A DNA stretch of 64,000 bases from assembly GCF_001895025.1 (NCBI RefSeq), contig NZ_BCXI01000003.1:1-64000 (forward strand), read 5' to 3'. Position numbers and translations under genes: made by a program. The DNA comes from Rhodococcus zopfii NBRC 100606 = JCM 9919 (GTDB lineage: Bacteria; Actinomycetota; Actinomycetes; Mycobacteriales; Mycobacteriaceae). Below are positions 37,336 through 46,263 of the stretch, piece by piece; position 1 is the stretch's first letter, and each line of letters begins with the position of its first letter. The notes beneath the pieces were generated by a model, which saw nothing but the letters and a program-made list of their open reading frames with translations, searched no databases and was not told where the DNA came from.

Positions 37336-38487
37336 TCAAGAAGGATCGACCTGGGACTCCATCATCGTCACGATCCGCTGCAGATCGTCGACCGATCCGA
37401 ACTCGACGACGATCTTGCCTTTGCGTTTGCCGAGGCTCACGGTGACGCGGGTGTCGAAGGAACTGGACAGCCGCTCCGCGACGTCCTGCAGACCGGGCAT
37501 CTGGATCGGCTTCCGACGCTGCACCGGCGTGGCCGCGGGACCGCCGCCGCGGTTCGCGAGCATCACCGCTTCCTCGGTGGCCCGCACCGACATGCCCTCC
37601 GCGACGATGCGCGCGGCCAGCACCTCCTGAGCGTCGGCACCGGCATCGAGGGACAACAGAGCCCGCGCGTGCCCGGCGGACAGGACTCCGGCGGCGACCC
37701 GGCGCTGCACCGCAACCGGGAGCTTGAGGAGCCGGATCATGTTGGTCACGACCGGCCGCGACCGTCCGATGCGTGTCGCGAGCTCCTCGTGGGTCACCTC
37801 GAACTCTTCGAGCAGCTGCTGATACGCGGCGGCTTCCTCGAGCGGGTTGAGCTGGACACGGTGGATGTTCTCGAGCAGCGCGTCGCGCAGCAGCGCGTCG
37901 TCGTCGGTGTCTCGGACGATCGCCGGGACCGTCTCCAGGCCGACCTCCTGGCAGGCCCGCCAACGCCGCTCGCCCATGACGAGCTGGAAGCGGTCGCCCT
38001 CCAGACGGCGCACCACGATGGGCTGCATGAGCCCGAACTCGCGGATCGAGTGCACCAGCTCCGCGAGTGCTTCCTCGTCGAACACCTGACGCGGCTGCTT
38101 CGGGTTGGCTTCGATCCGGTCGATCGGCACCTCGACGTACACCGCACCGGTGGGGGAGGGGAGGGGCTGATCCGTGGCAGCCGGGGCCGGGGCAGCCGGG
38201 GATGTGCCGTCGCCGATGATCACGTCGGCGGCGGCGGAGCCGAGGCCGGTCGGCGGAATCGTCATGCCGGACATCCCGCCCGCCTTACGGGGCGTGACCG
38301 ACTTACCGGACGTCGTGTTCTTGATCGGCGCGGTCCCCGAGGGAGCCGGCGCAGCGGGTGCGGCCGGTGCCGTCGCGGTCCGGGTTCCGGCGGGAGCCGT
38401 CGCGGGCGCCGGAGGTGCTTCGACCGGTCCGGTCGGGATGAGCGCTGCCAGACCCCGCCCGAGACCACCCTTGCGTGTCGCGCTCAT
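37336..38487 (-). CDS. parB: Chromosome partitioning protein ParB
   Basis: The 383-residue CTP-dependent clamp loads at parS and spreads on DNA. The Pro/Ala-rich N-terminal 130 residues are followed by the ParB/Srx core ([27 protein letters not shown]), the CTP-binding motifs GERRWRA and LLENIHR, a helix-turn-helix for parS ([18 protein letters not shown]) and a C-terminal dimerisation segment. The start overlaps the parA stop by 4 bases. Seven parS-like sites lie within 4.3 kb. Confidence 0.97.
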   Translation of the reverse strand: MSATRKGGLGRGLAALIPTGPVEAPPAPATAPAGTRTATAPAAPAAPAPSGTAPIKNTTSGKSVTPRKAGGMSGMTIPPTGLGSAAADVIIGDGTSPAAPAPAATDQPLPSPTGAVYVEVPIDRIEANPKQPRQVFDEEALAELVHSIREFGLMQPIVVRRLEGDRFQLVMGERRWRACQEVGLETVPAIVRDTDDDALLRDALLENIHRVQLNPLEEAAAYQQLLEEFEVTHEELATRIGRSRPVVTNMIRLLKLPVAVQRRVAAGVLSAGHARALLSLDAGADAQEVLAARIVAEGMSVRATEEAVMLANRGGGPAATPVQRRKPIQMPGLQDVAERLSSSFDTRVTVSLGKRKGKIVVEFGSVDDLQRIVTMMESQVDPS

Positions 38488-39455
38488 TCGTTCCCCTGAT
38501 TCTTGTGGTGACCCCGCGCCGCCAGTTCACGCCCTGCGTCGAGGTAGCTCATCGCACCGCGCGAACCTGGATCGTAGTCGAGAACGGTCATTCCGTACCC
38601 GGGAGCTTCGGAAACCTTCACGCTGCGAGGAATGACGGACCGCAGGACCGCGTCCCCGAAGTGGGAGCGCACTTCGGCCGCCACCTGGTCCGCGAGTTTG
38701 GTGCGCCCGTCGTACATGGTCAGCAGCACGGTCGAGACGTGCAACTCCGGGTTCAGGTGTGACTGCACGAGTTCGATGTTGCGAAGCAACTGACCGACAC
38801 CCTCGAGCGCGTAGTACTCGCACTGGATGGGAATGAGCACCTCTTTCGCCGCGACGAGCGCGTTAACGGTGAGTAGGCCCAACGACGGCGGGCAGTCGAT
38901 GATGATGTAGTCGTAGTCGCGATCGCCGAGAGCGGCGACCGTCAGTGCGTTCTTGAGCCGGTTCTCCCGGGCGACCATCGACACCAGTTCGATCTCCGCG
39001 CCTGCGAGATCGATCGTCGCGGGAATGCAGAACAACCGCTCGCTGTGCGGGCTCTGCTGGACCGCGTCGGCCGCTTTCACCTCACCGAGCAGAACCTCGT
39101 AACTCGACGCGACACCGGAGTAGTGCGGCACCCCGAGCGCGGTACTCGCGTTTCCCTGCGGATCGAGATCCACGACGAGCACGGTCAGACCCTGCACCGC
39201 GAGGGCGGCGGCAAGATTCACCGTCGTCGTGGTCTTGCCGACGCCACCCTTCTGATTCGCGACGGTGATGATCCGACGTTCGGACGGTCTCGGCAGGGAG
39301 GTTGCTGCGCTCGGGTGGAGGATCTGGCTCGCACGATGGGCTGCGGCCCCGATCGGAGTGTCCGCGGCGGAGATTCCGTCGAACGGCACCGGGAAAAAAT
39401 CGTCGTCGATGGCTTCGGTTTCACGTGAAACAGCGGACTCGGATCCACCCGACAT
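38484..39455 (-). CDS. parA: Chromosome partitioning ATPase ParA
   Basis: The 323-residue ATPase binds DNA non-specifically and drives ParB-parS movement. Motifs are the deviant Walker [10 protein letters not shown], the switch in [11 protein letters not shown] and [10 protein letters not shown]. The ATG at 39455 follows AAAGGAG; 55 residues of low-complexity N-terminus precede the ATPase core. Codons near the start (AVSRET) carry a parS site on the DNA level (39417-39432), so ParB binding overlaps the beginning of the gene. Confidence 0.97.
   Translation of the reverse strand: MSGGSESAVSRETEAIDDDFFPVPFDGISAADTPIGAAAHRASQILHPSAATSLPRPSERRIITVANQKGGVGKTTTTVNLAAALAVQGLTVLVVDLDPQGNASTALGVPHYSGVASSYEVLLGEVKAADAVQQSPHSERLFCIPATIDLAGAEIELVSMVARENRLKNALTVAALGDRDYDYIIIDCPPSLGLLTVNALVAAKEVLIPIQCEYYALEGVGQLLRNIELVQSHLNPELHVSTVLLTMYDGRTKLADQVAAEVRSHFGDAVLRSVIPRSVKVSEAPGYGMTVLDYDPGSRGAMSYLDAGRELAARGHHKNQGNE
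39417..39432. other. parS site 2 (inside parA start region)
   Basis: GGTTTCACGTGAAACA is one mismatch from the parS consensus. It lies within the first codons of parA. Confidence 0.9.
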
Positions 39456-39638
39456 TGAACGCTCCTTTATCGTCGACCCGCACCCGGGACGGTCGGCGTT
39501 GACGTTGGCTGAGGCGTGAGATCGAGCATCTCGATGCGACGCCCGAGGCCTGCCGACCACCGTTGTCGCATCGTCCTCTTTTCGTTCAGTATTCCATCCC
39601 GCATTCTATGGGGACACGGTGACATCGCCGACGTTTCC

Positions 39639-39654
39639 GGTTTCACGTGAAACA
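39639..39654. other. parS site 3
   Basis: GGTTTCACGTGAAACA, one mismatch from the consensus, upstream of parA. Confidence 0.92.
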
Positions 39655-39672
39655 CATGGGGACCCGGATCCA

Positions 39673-39688
39673 TGTTTCACGTGAAACA
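39673..39688. other. parS site 4 (perfect)
   Basis: TGTTTCACGTGAAACA, an exact match, 18 bp from site 3. The dyad extends to CATGTTTCACGTGAAACATG. Confidence 0.95.
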
Positions 39689-39725
39689 TGGATCGTCGGG
39701 GAGGTCACCGCCCCAGCAGCGACGA

Positions 39726-39741
39726 CGTTTCACGTGAAACC
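39726..39741. other. parS site 5
   Basis: CGTTTCACGTGAAACC has the 14-bp core intact with both end bases different. Confidence 0.85.
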
Positions 39742-39800
39742 GCCGCGGGAGGAGTTTCGCTGATCGGAAACAGTTCCACGGAGCCGACTTTCGTCGTCTT

Positions 39801-39838
39801 TCTATCCAAATCTATTGTCTTTCAAAGATTTCGATAGA
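39801..39838. repeat. AT-rich 13-bp inverted repeat
   Basis: TCTATCCAAATCT (39801-39813) and AGATTTCGATAGA (39826-39838) pair at 12 of 13 positions around a 12-nt loop. The base composition is strikingly low in GC for this genome. Function unknown. Confidence 0.7.
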
Positions 39839-40062
39839 AGAATGTGCCTTCCCGTCCCCGGGGGACTTCAGTAGATGTCACAGTGACGAAATGCAACCGA
39901 CCCCGTGGGTACCGGCCGCCACATTGATTTTTTCCGCGGTTGCGACTTCCCGACGTCACGCACCGGAAGATCTCGAGAGAATCACTCGAGCTCGAGATGC
40001 TCGAGGAGTTCGCCGGGCCGGCAGAACCTCGAGCCGGGGACCGGGGACACCGGGCACGAAGA

Positions 40063-40099
40063 GGCCCCTCCACTTCCCGGGTGGGGGAGGGGAGGGGCC
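40063..40099 (-). terminator. rsmG terminator hairpin
   Basis: 9-bp perfect GC-rich arms (40063-40071 and 40091-40099) lie 25 bp beyond the rsmG stop codon. Confidence 0.65.
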
Positions 40100-40101
40100 G
40101 A

Positions 40102-40117
40102 TGTTTCACGTGGAACG
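40102..40117. other. parS-like site 6
   Basis: TGTTTCACGTGGAACG has two differences from the consensus. It lies between the rsmG stop and its terminator hairpin. Confidence 0.7.
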
Positions 40118-40123
40118 TGCGCG

Positions 40124-40804
40124 CTACCGCTTCTTGCGCCGTCGCGGCGGGCGCGCCATTCGTTCGGCCTTCACCACAATGGTGGGCACTTCGAGCAATC
40201 CGACACCGCACTCGAGCACCTCGAGACCGCCGGCACCGAGTCGTTCGAGCTCCTCGCGGTCACGTTCGAGTTCCTCGGCAGCGGAGCTGCCCTTGAGCGC
40301 GAGCATCCGGCCGCCCTCCCGGATCAGGGGCAGCGACCACTTGGCGAGTTTCGCGAGGGGTGCGACAGCACGCGAGGTGACGACATCCGCACCGCCCGCC
40401 TCCTGCAGAACGCCGGGCTGTTCAGCGCGTCCACGCACCACCAGAACGTTCTCGAGTCCGTGTGTTTCGACGAACTCGGCGAGATAGACGGAGCGGCGCA
40501 GCAGCGGTTCGACGAGCGTGACGTGGAGATCCGGCCGCGCGATCGCGAGCGGGATACCGGGGAGACCGGCACCGCTACCGACGTCGACGACGCTCTCGTC
40601 CTTCTCGATGAGCTCACCGAGCACCGCACAGTTGAGCAGGTGCCGGTCCCACAGGCGCGGGACTTCACGGGGCCCGATGAGCCCCCGCTCGACCCCGTCG
40701 GTCGACAGTGACCGATGATATTCCTGCGCGAGAGCGAACCGCTCGCCGAACACCTGATGCGCGACCTCGAGGACGCGTTCCTCGTCATGTTCCACGTGAA
40801 ACAT
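40124..40804 (-). CDS. rsmG: 16S rRNA (guanine-N7) methyltransferase RsmG
   Basis: The 226-residue methyltransferase modifies 16S rRNA G527. The SAM site is [20 protein letters not shown], followed by [16 protein letters not shown]. The C-terminus is highly basic ([10 protein letters not shown]). I chose ATG 40804 because GGGAGAGG precedes it directly; the first codons read MFHVEH and are encoded by a parS site. Known family fact: loss of RsmG gives low-level streptomycin resistance. Confidence 0.95.
   Translation of the reverse strand: MFHVEHDEERVLEVAHQVFGERFALAQEYHRSLSTDGVERGLIGPREVPRLWDRHLLNCAVLGELIEKDESVVDVGSGAGLPGIPLAIARPDLHVTLVEPLLRRSVYLAEFVETHGLENVLVVRGRAEQPGVLQEAGGADVVTSRAVAPLAKLAKWSLPLIREGGRMLALKGSSAAEELERDREELERLGAGGLEVLECGVGLLEVPTIVVKAERMARPPRRRKKR
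40789..40804. other. parS site 7 (start of rsmG)
   Basis: TGTTCCACGTGAAACA, one mismatch, overlaps the rsmG start codon and encodes its first residues (MFHVE). Confidence 0.88.
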
Positions 40805-40852
40805 CCTCTCCCTACAACCAGTGGTCCCGACCACCGGGGTTGACACACGAAC

Positions 40853-40887
40853 GGAGGGGTCCGACGTGACCGTCGGTACCCCTCCGC
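40853..40887 (-). terminator. Hairpin between jag and rsmG
   Basis: CGGAGGGGTCCGAC (40853-40866) pairs with 40873-40887, with one bulged base. It probably ends or attenuates the yidC-jag transcript before rsmG, implying a separate rsmG promoter. Confidence 0.6.
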
Positions 40888-40912
40888 TCGTAGTCACCGA
40901 TCCCGGTGGCAC

Positions 40913-41461
40913 TCAGTCCTTGATGACGACGACGCGACGCTGCGGCTCGGCGCCCTCGCTCTCGCTGGACACACCCGCGACCTTGGCCACGGCATCGTGC
41001 ACGATCTTGCGTTCGAACGGCGTCATCGGCGCGAGCGACTCACGCTCACCGGACTCCAGCACGCGCTGCGCCGCGGCCGTGCCGAGCTCGGTCAGCTCCG
41101 CACGCTTCCCCGCGCGCCAACCGGCGATGTCGAGCATCAACTTGCTGCGTTCACCGGTGGCCTGCTGCACCGCCAGCCGGGTCAGTTCCTGCAGCGCATC
41201 GAGCACCTCTCCCTGACGGCCGACGAGCTTCGTCAGGTCGGCGCCGCCGTCGATGCTCACAACCGCGCGATCACCCTCGACATCCAGGTCGATGTCACCG
41301 TCGAAGTCGAGCACGTCGAGAAGCTGCTCGAGATAGTCGCCGGCGATCTCGCCTTCCTCGACCAGGTAGTCGTCGTCCTCGGTGTCGAGGTCCGCGTCGA
41401 GCTCCGCGGATTCGGCCGTCACGTCGATGTCCTCCTGTGCCTTGTCCAGGTCACTGGCCAT
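40913..41461 (-). CDS. jag: Jag-type KH/R3H RNA-binding protein
   Basis: The 182-residue protein has an acidic N-terminal region (residues 1-45), a Jag-type KH domain (VVSIDGGADLTKLVGRQGEVLDALQELTRLAVQ) and an R3H domain (LAPMTPFERKIVHDAVAKVAGVSSESEGAEPQRRVVV). The family (KhpB) binds RNA and, in some Gram-positive bacteria, affects cell elongation; it is regularly located next to yidC. ATG 41461 follows AGAGGG. The 22-bp gap to yidC indicates co-transcription. Confidence 0.9.
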   Translation of the reverse strand: MASDLDKAQEDIDVTAESAELDADLDTEDDDYLVEEGEIAGDYLEQLLDVLDFDGDIDLDVEGDRAVVSIDGGADLTKLVGRQGEVLDALQELTRLAVQQATGERSKLMLDIAGWRAGKRAELTELGTAAAQRVLESGERESLAPMTPFERKIVHDAVAKVAGVSSESEGAEPQRRVVVIKD

Positions 41462-41483
41462 GGTTCGCCCTCTTCTACTTCGG

Positions 41484-42605
41484 TCAGCGCCGCTTGCGCT
41501 TGGAGTTCTTGGAACCGCCCTGGTTCTTCGGCGTCGTGGACCCGGAACCACCCGAGGGCTTCGCCGGCTCGTCGCTTGCAGGGGGCTTCTCGAGCGATAC
41601 TTCCTTCTCGTCGCTCGCAGAGTCGGGGGTCGCGGAGCTGCCCGGAGTCGCAGAGTCATCCGGAGTCGTAGGGGCCGCGCCCTTCTTCTTCGTACGATCC
41701 GGCCGAGCGCCCGGCTTCGGGGCATTCTCGTTGCGACGCGCGACAACAGCCGCCTTCTTCTCCGCTTCCTCCTGGTCGATCTTGCGGAAGACGAGGTGCT
41801 GCTGGCCGTAGGTCCAGATGTTGTTGCTCACCCAGTAGATGAGGATGGCGATCGGGAGGAACGGGCCACCGACGAGCACGCCGAGCGGGAAGACGTACAG
41901 CGCGAGCTTGTTCATGATCGCGGCCTGCGGGTTCGCGGCGGCCTGCTCGCTCTGCCGCGCGACCGACGCGCGGGAGTTGAAGTGCGTCGCGATGCCGGCG
42001 ATGACCATGAGCGGAATCGCGACCGCGGCGATCTCCCACCGGGTGGGGATGCCACCGAACGGTGCGAACGCTTCGAGCGAGGCCATCGGCTGGGTGATCC
42101 ACGCCGAGATGGGCGCTCCGAACAGGCGAGCACTCAGGAAGGACTGCACGTCCTCCGGGCTGAACGCGTAGTTACCGATCTGCGCGTTGGTCACCGGGTC
42201 CAGACCGAGCTGCCCCATGCCGGTACCCGTGCGGTTGAAGGAGCGCAGCACGTGGAACAGGCCGATGAACACCGGTACCTGCAGCAGGACCGGCAGGCAA
42301 CCCATCAACGGATTGAAGCCGTGCTCCTTCTGGAGCTTCTGCATCTCGAGCGCCTGCCGCTGGCGATCGTTGGAGTACTTCTTCTGCAGCGCTTTGATCT
42401 GCGGCTGCAGTTCCTGCATCTGCCGTGTCGTGCGGACCTGCTTGACGAACGGCTTGTACAGGATCGCCCGGAGCGTGAACACGAGGAACACCACGGACAG
42501 GGCCCAGGTGACGCCGCTGTCGGGACCGAGGAAGGGGATCGCGGCGAAAACTTTGTGCCAGACCCACAGGATCCAGGACACGGGATAGTAGATGAAGTCG
42601 AGCAC
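41484..42605 (-). CDS. yidC: Membrane protein insertase YidC
   Basis: The 373-residue YidC/Oxa1 family insertase has a first helix near residues 5-25 and the conserved cytoplasmic loop ([55 protein letters not shown]), then three further helices and a long charged tail (about 290-373) rich in Lys and Pro. It inserts proteins into the membrane with or without SecYEG. The start is a GTG at 42605. The C-terminal basic tail may bind ribosomes, which is an inference from other Gram-positive YidC proteins. Confidence 0.96.
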   Translation of the reverse strand: MLDFIYYPVSWILWVWHKVFAAIPFLGPDSGVTWALSVVFLVFTLRAILYKPFVKQVRTTRQMQELQPQIKALQKKYSNDRQRQALEMQKLQKEHGFNPLMGCLPVLLQVPVFIGLFHVLRSFNRTGTGMGQLGLDPVTNAQIGNYAFSPEDVQSFLSARLFGAPISAWITQPMASLEAFAPFGGIPTRWEIAAVAIPLMVIAGIATHFNSRASVARQSEQAAANPQAAIMNKLALYVFPLGVLVGGPFLPIAILIYWVSNNIWTYGQQHLVFRKIDQEEAEKKAAVVARRNENAPKPGARPDRTKKKGAAPTTPDDSATPGSSATPDSASDEKEVSLEKPPASDEPAKPSGGSGSTTPKNQGGSKNSKRKRR

Positions 42606-42656
42606 GGCTCTATGTACTCCTCTTGTCGTCCATGATCGCCACCCACGGCGTCGGTC

Positions 42657-42950
42657 TCAGGTCTTCGCTCGCCCGTCGAGAACTCGGTCGGGCGAGCGGG
42701 GCCGACGAACGGGCACCGGATCCCACCCACCAGGGTGCCAGGGCGCACACTTGAGCAGGCGCACGATCGCCAGAGAAGATCCGACGACGACACCGCGCGT
42801 GCGCAACGCCTCGACCGCGTATTCGCTGCATGTCGGGGTGAATCGGCAGGTCGGCATCCGCGTCGGCGACACGTATGTGCGGTACAGCTCGATGCAGAAG
42901 ATCAACGCCCGGGCCGGCGCCGATCGGATCCTGGACCAGGCAGCGGTCAT
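42657..42950 (-). CDS. yidD: Membrane protein insertion efficiency factor YidD
   Basis: The 97-residue protein shows the family signature LIFCIELYRTYVSPTRMPTCRFTPTCSEYAVEALRTRGV, with three conserved Cys, and LLKCAPWHPGGWDPVP. It supports YidC-dependent insertion. Its start overlaps the rnpA stop by 4 bases. It lies 52 bp before yidC on the same strand. Confidence 0.94.
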   Translation of the reverse strand: MTAAWSRIRSAPARALIFCIELYRTYVSPTRMPTCRFTPTCSEYAVEALRTRGVVVGSSLAIVRLLKCAPWHPGGWDPVPVRRPRSPDRVLDGRAKT

Positions 42951-43324
42951 GCCGAGTGCCCCGAGGCGTGGAACAGGCCGAGCTTGGTGAGACCCGAACG
43001 GACCTGCCGGTCGAGATCCCGGGAGGTCGCGGTGGCCGCTCCGGGAAGGGCGCGCAGGACGATGTCCGCGTCGGACGGAAGGTCGTTCACGATTCCGGCG
43101 CAGATATGACGAAGCCGGCGGGCGACTCGATGTCGAATCACCGCCGGCCCGACAGCCTTGCTCACGACCAGCCCGAAACGAGGGCCGTCGTTGTTCACCA
43201 CGAACTCGGACCTATCCCTCTCGATCGCATGTACGACGAGATCGCGCCGTCCTTGCCGGCGGCCGTGGCGGACTGTCTCGGAGAAGTCCGCGCGACGACG
43301 CAGGCGGTGCGGCTCAGGCAGCAC
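42947..43324 (-). CDS. rnpA: Ribonuclease P protein component
   Basis: The 125-residue basic protein is the protein subunit of RNase P, needed to mature tRNA 5' ends. The RNR-type motif appears as AVIRHRVARRLRHI, with an N-terminal RLRRRADFSETVRHG. Here the usual RN in RNRxKR reads RHRVAR. The start is a GTG at 43324, 21 bp after rpmH, the universal rpmH-rnpA arrangement. Confidence 0.94.
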   Translation of the reverse strand: MLPEPHRLRRRADFSETVRHGRRQGRRDLVVHAIERDRSEFVVNNDGPRFGLVVSKAVGPAVIRHRVARRLRHICAGIVNDLPSDADIVLRALPGAATATSRDLDRQVRSGLTKLGLFHASGHSA

Positions 43325-43345
43325 CCCGAGCTCCCGTTACCGGGA

Positions 43346-43489
43346 TCAGGCGGTGAGCTCGGAGCGGCCCTTACGGCGACGCGCCGACACGATCGCGCGA
43401 CCCGCACGGGTGCGCATCCGGAGACGGAAGCCGTGAACGCGCGCGCGGCGGCGATTGTTCGGCTGGAACGTCCGCTTGCCCTTGGCCAC
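43346..43489 (-). CDS. rpmH: Ribosomal protein L34
   Basis: The 47-residue basic protein ([22 protein letters not shown]...) is L34 of the large ribosomal subunit. The start GTG at 43489 follows GAGGAG at 8-9 bases. A perfect 6-bp dyad in the 5' leader (TGACGC at 43513-43518, GCGTCA at 43525-43530) may be a leader hairpin. Confidence 0.96.
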   Translation of the reverse strand: MAKGKRTFQPNNRRRARVHGFRLRMRTRAGRAIVSARRRKGRSELTA

Positions 43490-44090
43490 GGTCGACACTC
43501 CTCGAAGTTCTGTGACGCTTGCGGGCGTCAGCGGTCTAACATTTACGGAAATCGCATGACCCGTACCGAACGCGGCTGTAGAGCAACGCAGCACGGATCC
43601 GTCACTGCCGTATGAGTGACTGTTCGAGGCTACTCGGAGCGGGGCGCGAAATCAAACCGCGCAACGTCGGCGGACGCAACCCGACACGCCGCCGGACCGC
43701 GGTTCCCCATGTCACGCAATGCATGTGATGGCGGTCACGTGCGGTGTAGGCTCCCCATCATGGCTTTGCAGGGGACGCATGTTCACGCGCATCACCAGAC
43801 GTGGTCGCTGCCGGGCCACCGGCGATGTGCCCGGCCACCGGTCGCGGTCTGCACCCGAGAACGACCCTGAACGGACCGACTATCCCGGGCTCTGCACGGT
43901 GGTGCATCGAGCGCCGCCGCTCGTAGGCGCCGACCACGTGCCACATCGGACCCGCAGGTTCACCCGAACAGATCGTTCATCCGCGCCCTGCACCCTCCGC
44001 GCACCGCAGCAGGGCGTGGCACCATTGCTTGTCCACACCTGTGGATAATTGTGTGGAAACTCGAACCGAGGGACAGTGGAGGACATCTAC
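43490..44090. other. rpmH-dnaA divergent regulatory region
   Basis: The 601-bp gap has no convincing gene. It contains the rpmH leader dyad (43513-43530), a possible dnaA -10 (TAGGCT, 43747-43752) and a cluster of three DnaA boxes (44029-44060) directly before dnaA. The stretch 43800-44020 holds nothing I can assign. Confidence 0.6.
44029..44060. promoter_or_regulatory. dnaA: DnaA boxes upstream of dnaA
   Basis: TTGTCCACA (44029-44037), TGTGGATAA (44040-44048, complement TTATCCACA) and TGTGGAAAC (44052-44060) are three boxes within 32 bp, 31 bp before the start codon. This suggests DnaA autoregulation or an origin extension. Confidence 0.75.
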
Positions 44091-45695
44091 GTGACCGACG
44101 AGCCGAACGCGCTGGCCGATGTGTGGTCGGACGTCGTCGCCGAACTCACTGCCGACGGCGGTGCGCTGACCAAGGGTCAGAAGGCATGGCTTGCGCTGGT
44201 CAAGCCGTTGACGCTGGCGCAGGGGTTCGCCCTGCTGTCGGTCCCCTCGTCGTTCGCGCAGGAGGCCATCGAGCGCGATCTGCGTGAGCCGATCCTGCGC
44301 TCGCTCAACCGCAATCTGGGGCACCGGGTGGAGGGCCTCGGTGTGCGCATCGAGGCCACCGAGGACACCACCAACCCCAGTGAGGACCCGTACGCGGTCC
44401 CGCGCGACACGCTTCCGCTGGAAGGGTTGCCGCTCGAATCCCGGCCGGCCGAGCCGCGCACCCGCAAACCCAGCCCCCGCGACATGGTCCCGCCCTTCCG
44501 GCACCGTCGCCTGTCCTCCCTCGACCACGAGGTGCTCGAGGTGGAGGCCGGCGAACTCGAGGAGGTCGACGACGATCGGGAGGCCATCACGGCCGTCCGC
44601 GAATCGTGGCCGTCGTACTTCACGCAGCCGCCCGCCCCCAGCGCACCGGCGCCGTCGGGCGGCAGCAGCAGCCTCAACGCCAAGTACACCTTCGACACGT
44701 TCGTCATCGGCGCGTCGAACCGGTTCGCACACGCCGCGGCGGTCGCGATCGCGGAGGCACCCGCCCGCGCCTACAACCCCCTGTTCATCTGGGGTGCATC
44801 GGGCCTGGGCAAGACCCATCTGCTGCACGCCGCCGGCCACTACGCGCAGCGCCTGTTCCCCGGCATGCGGGTCAAGTACGTCTCCACCGAAGAGTTCACG
44901 AACGACTTCATCAACAGTCTCCGCGACGACCGCAAGGTGGCGTTCAAGAAGCGCTACCGCGAGACGGACATCCTGCTGGTCGACGACATCCAGTTCATCG
45001 AGGGTAAGGAAGGTATCCAGGAGGAGTTCTTCCACACCTTCAACACCCTGCACAACGCGAACAAGCAGATCGTCGTGTCGTCGGATCGGCCGCCGAAGCA
45101 GCTCGCGACGCTCGAGGAGCGCCTGCGTACCCGGTTCGAGTGGGGTCTGATCACCGACGTGCAGCCGCCGGAACTCGAGACCCGCATCGCGATTCTCAGC
45201 AAGAAGGCCCGGATGGACCGGCTGGACGTCCCGCACGACGTGCTCGAGCTGATCGCCAGCCGGATCGAACGGAACATCCGCGAACTCGAGGGTGCGCTGA
45301 TCCGCGTCACGGCGTTCGCGTCGCTGAACCGGCAGCCGCTGGATCTCACGCTCGCCGAGGTGGTGCTGCGCGATCTCATCCCGGACTCCACGGCACTCGA
45401 GATCAATTCGGCGACGATCATGGCCGTGACCGCGGAGTACTTCGGTACCTCGATCGACGACCTGTGCGGCCCCGGCAAAGCCCGGCCGCTGGCGCAGGCA
45501 CGACAGATCGCCATGTATCTGTGCCGGGAGCTGACAGACCTGTCGCTGCCGAAGATCGGGCAGACATTCGGCCGCGACCACACCACAGTCATGTACGCGG
45601 ACAAGAAGATTCGCAAGGAGATGACCGAGCGCCGCAAGGTCTACGACCAGGTGCAGGAGCTCACGGCACGCATCAAGCAGCGGTCCAAGCGCTGA
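44091..45695 (+). CDS. dnaA: Chromosomal replication initiator DnaA
   Basis: The 534-residue initiator has an N-terminal interaction domain (residues 1-90), a Pro-rich linker to about 190, AAA+ domain III with Walker [10 protein letters not shown] and Walker [11 protein letters not shown], and a domain IV helix-turn-helix with the box-binding signature [13 protein letters not shown]. The GTG at 44091 follows GGAGG by 8 bases; an earlier in-frame GTG (44076) is part of that ribosome site. It unwinds the adjacent origin. Confidence 0.97.
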   Translation: MTDEPNALADVWSDVVAELTADGGALTKGQKAWLALVKPLTLAQGFALLSVPSSFAQEAIERDLREPILRSLNRNLGHRVEGLGVRIEATEDTTNPSEDPYAVPRDTLPLEGLPLESRPAEPRTRKPSPRDMVPPFRHRRLSSLDHEVLEVEAGELEEVDDDREAITAVRESWPSYFTQPPAPSAPAPSGGSSSLNAKYTFDTFVIGASNRFAHAAAVAIAEAPARAYNPLFIWGASGLGKTHLLHAAGHYAQRLFPGMRVKYVSTEEFTNDFINSLRDDRKVAFKKRYRETDILLVDDIQFIEGKEGIQEEFFHTFNTLHNANKQIVVSSDRPPKQLATLEERLRTRFEWGLITDVQPPELETRIAILSKKARMDRLDVPHDVLELIASRIERNIRELEGALIRVTAFASLNRQPLDLTLAEVVLRDLIPDSTALEINSATIMAVTAEYFGTSIDDLCGPGKARPLAQARQIAMYLCRELTDLSLPKIGQTFGRDHTTVMYADKKIRKEMTERRKVYDQVQELTARIKQRSKR

Positions 45696-45714
45696 CAGAC
45701 GCAACACACACCGC

Positions 45715-45751
45715 ACGGGTCCGGGCTCTCGAGTCCGGACCCGTTCCTTTT
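45715..45751 (+). terminator. dnaA terminator
   Basis: ACGGGTCCGG (45715-45724) pairs with 45735-45744, 10 bp, with a 10-nt loop containing CTCGAG, followed by TCCTTTT. This is a classical intrinsic terminator. Confidence 0.85.
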
Positions 45752-46005
45752 GTCCACAGTTCGTGCACAGGCTCTGCACAGCTGTGGGGCATCCCGAATC
45801 TCGAGATTCCAAAATGTGCTCACACCTGTGGACTAGCATGTGCAGAACGTGGAATCTCTGTGGACGAACGGTGCACCGAACGTGGATAGTCTCGAGATGT
45901 CCACATTCATCCTCGAGTAGTCCTCGAGTTCATCCTCGAGTAATCCACCCCGTCGGACCGCGCTTCACCAGCGTAGACGGTCGTTCGTCCACAGTTTCCA
46001 CACCC

Positions 46006-46052
46006 CCTATTACTGTTTTTGATTCTCTTCCAAGAAAATCTCTTTGAAAACA
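46006..46052. other. Probable DNA unwinding element
   Basis: A run of mainly A and T (cccctattactgtttttgat onward) lies in a region otherwise near 60-70% GC, flanked by DnaA boxes on both sides. It is the best candidate for strand opening. Confidence 0.6.
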
Positions 46053-46263
46053 GGGGTGTGGAGCACTCGAGTCCACAGGCCTCTCGAGAGCACCCGCTCG
46101 CTCGAGCCCTCGGCTTTCCAACCCGCAGCCGAAGGCATAACGTGAAGCGACGGTCTCCGATGCCGCGTCCCGGTGTCGGGGCCCTGTGTCAGACTTCTTA
46201 GGACTTGTCACCCCCCGACGTGCGCTGGAGCACGTCAGCTCGGACGAGAGGATCCACCGGCAG

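Larger units (their letters stand above)
39456..40123. other. parA-rsmG intergenic region with parS, CTCGAG cluster and AT-rich hairpin
   Basis: This 668-bp gap has no convincing gene. It contains the parA ribosome site, parS sites at 39639, 39673, 39726 and 40102, a near-perfect AT-rich dyad (39801-39838), five CTCGAG hexamers (39972-40033) and the rsmG terminator hairpin (40063-40099). It appears to be a centromere-like, protein-binding region. Confidence 0.75.
45696..46263. other. oriC: Chromosomal replication origin oriC
   Basis: The dnaA-dnaN gap holds many DnaA-box-like 9-mers: TTGTCCACA (45750-45758), complement TAGTCCACA (45827-45835), complement TCGTCCACA (45859-45867), ATGTCCACA (45897-45905), TCGTCCACA (45985-45993), GTTTCCACA (45994-46002) and GAGTCCACA (46069-46077), plus weaker ones. 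An AT-rich stretch (46006-46052, with TATTACTGTTTTTGATTC) is the probable unwinding element. Nine CTCGAG palindromes are scattered through 45728-46106. Position between dnaA and dnaN is the standard for this order. Confidence 0.9.

Noticed and set aside
39822-40211. A minus-strand open frame in the parA-rsmG gap
   Set aside because: It runs through the terminator, a parS site and the CTCGAG cluster, overlaps the rsmG end and shows no protein-like composition or ribosome site.
43616-44048. Small open frames in the rpmH-dnaA gap
   Set aside because: Both strands give only Arg/Pro-rich peptides without ribosome sites; the region is better explained as regulatory.
44076-44078. GTG at 44076 as the dnaA start
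   Set aside because: This GTG forms part of the GGAGG ribosome site for the better placed GTG at 44091.
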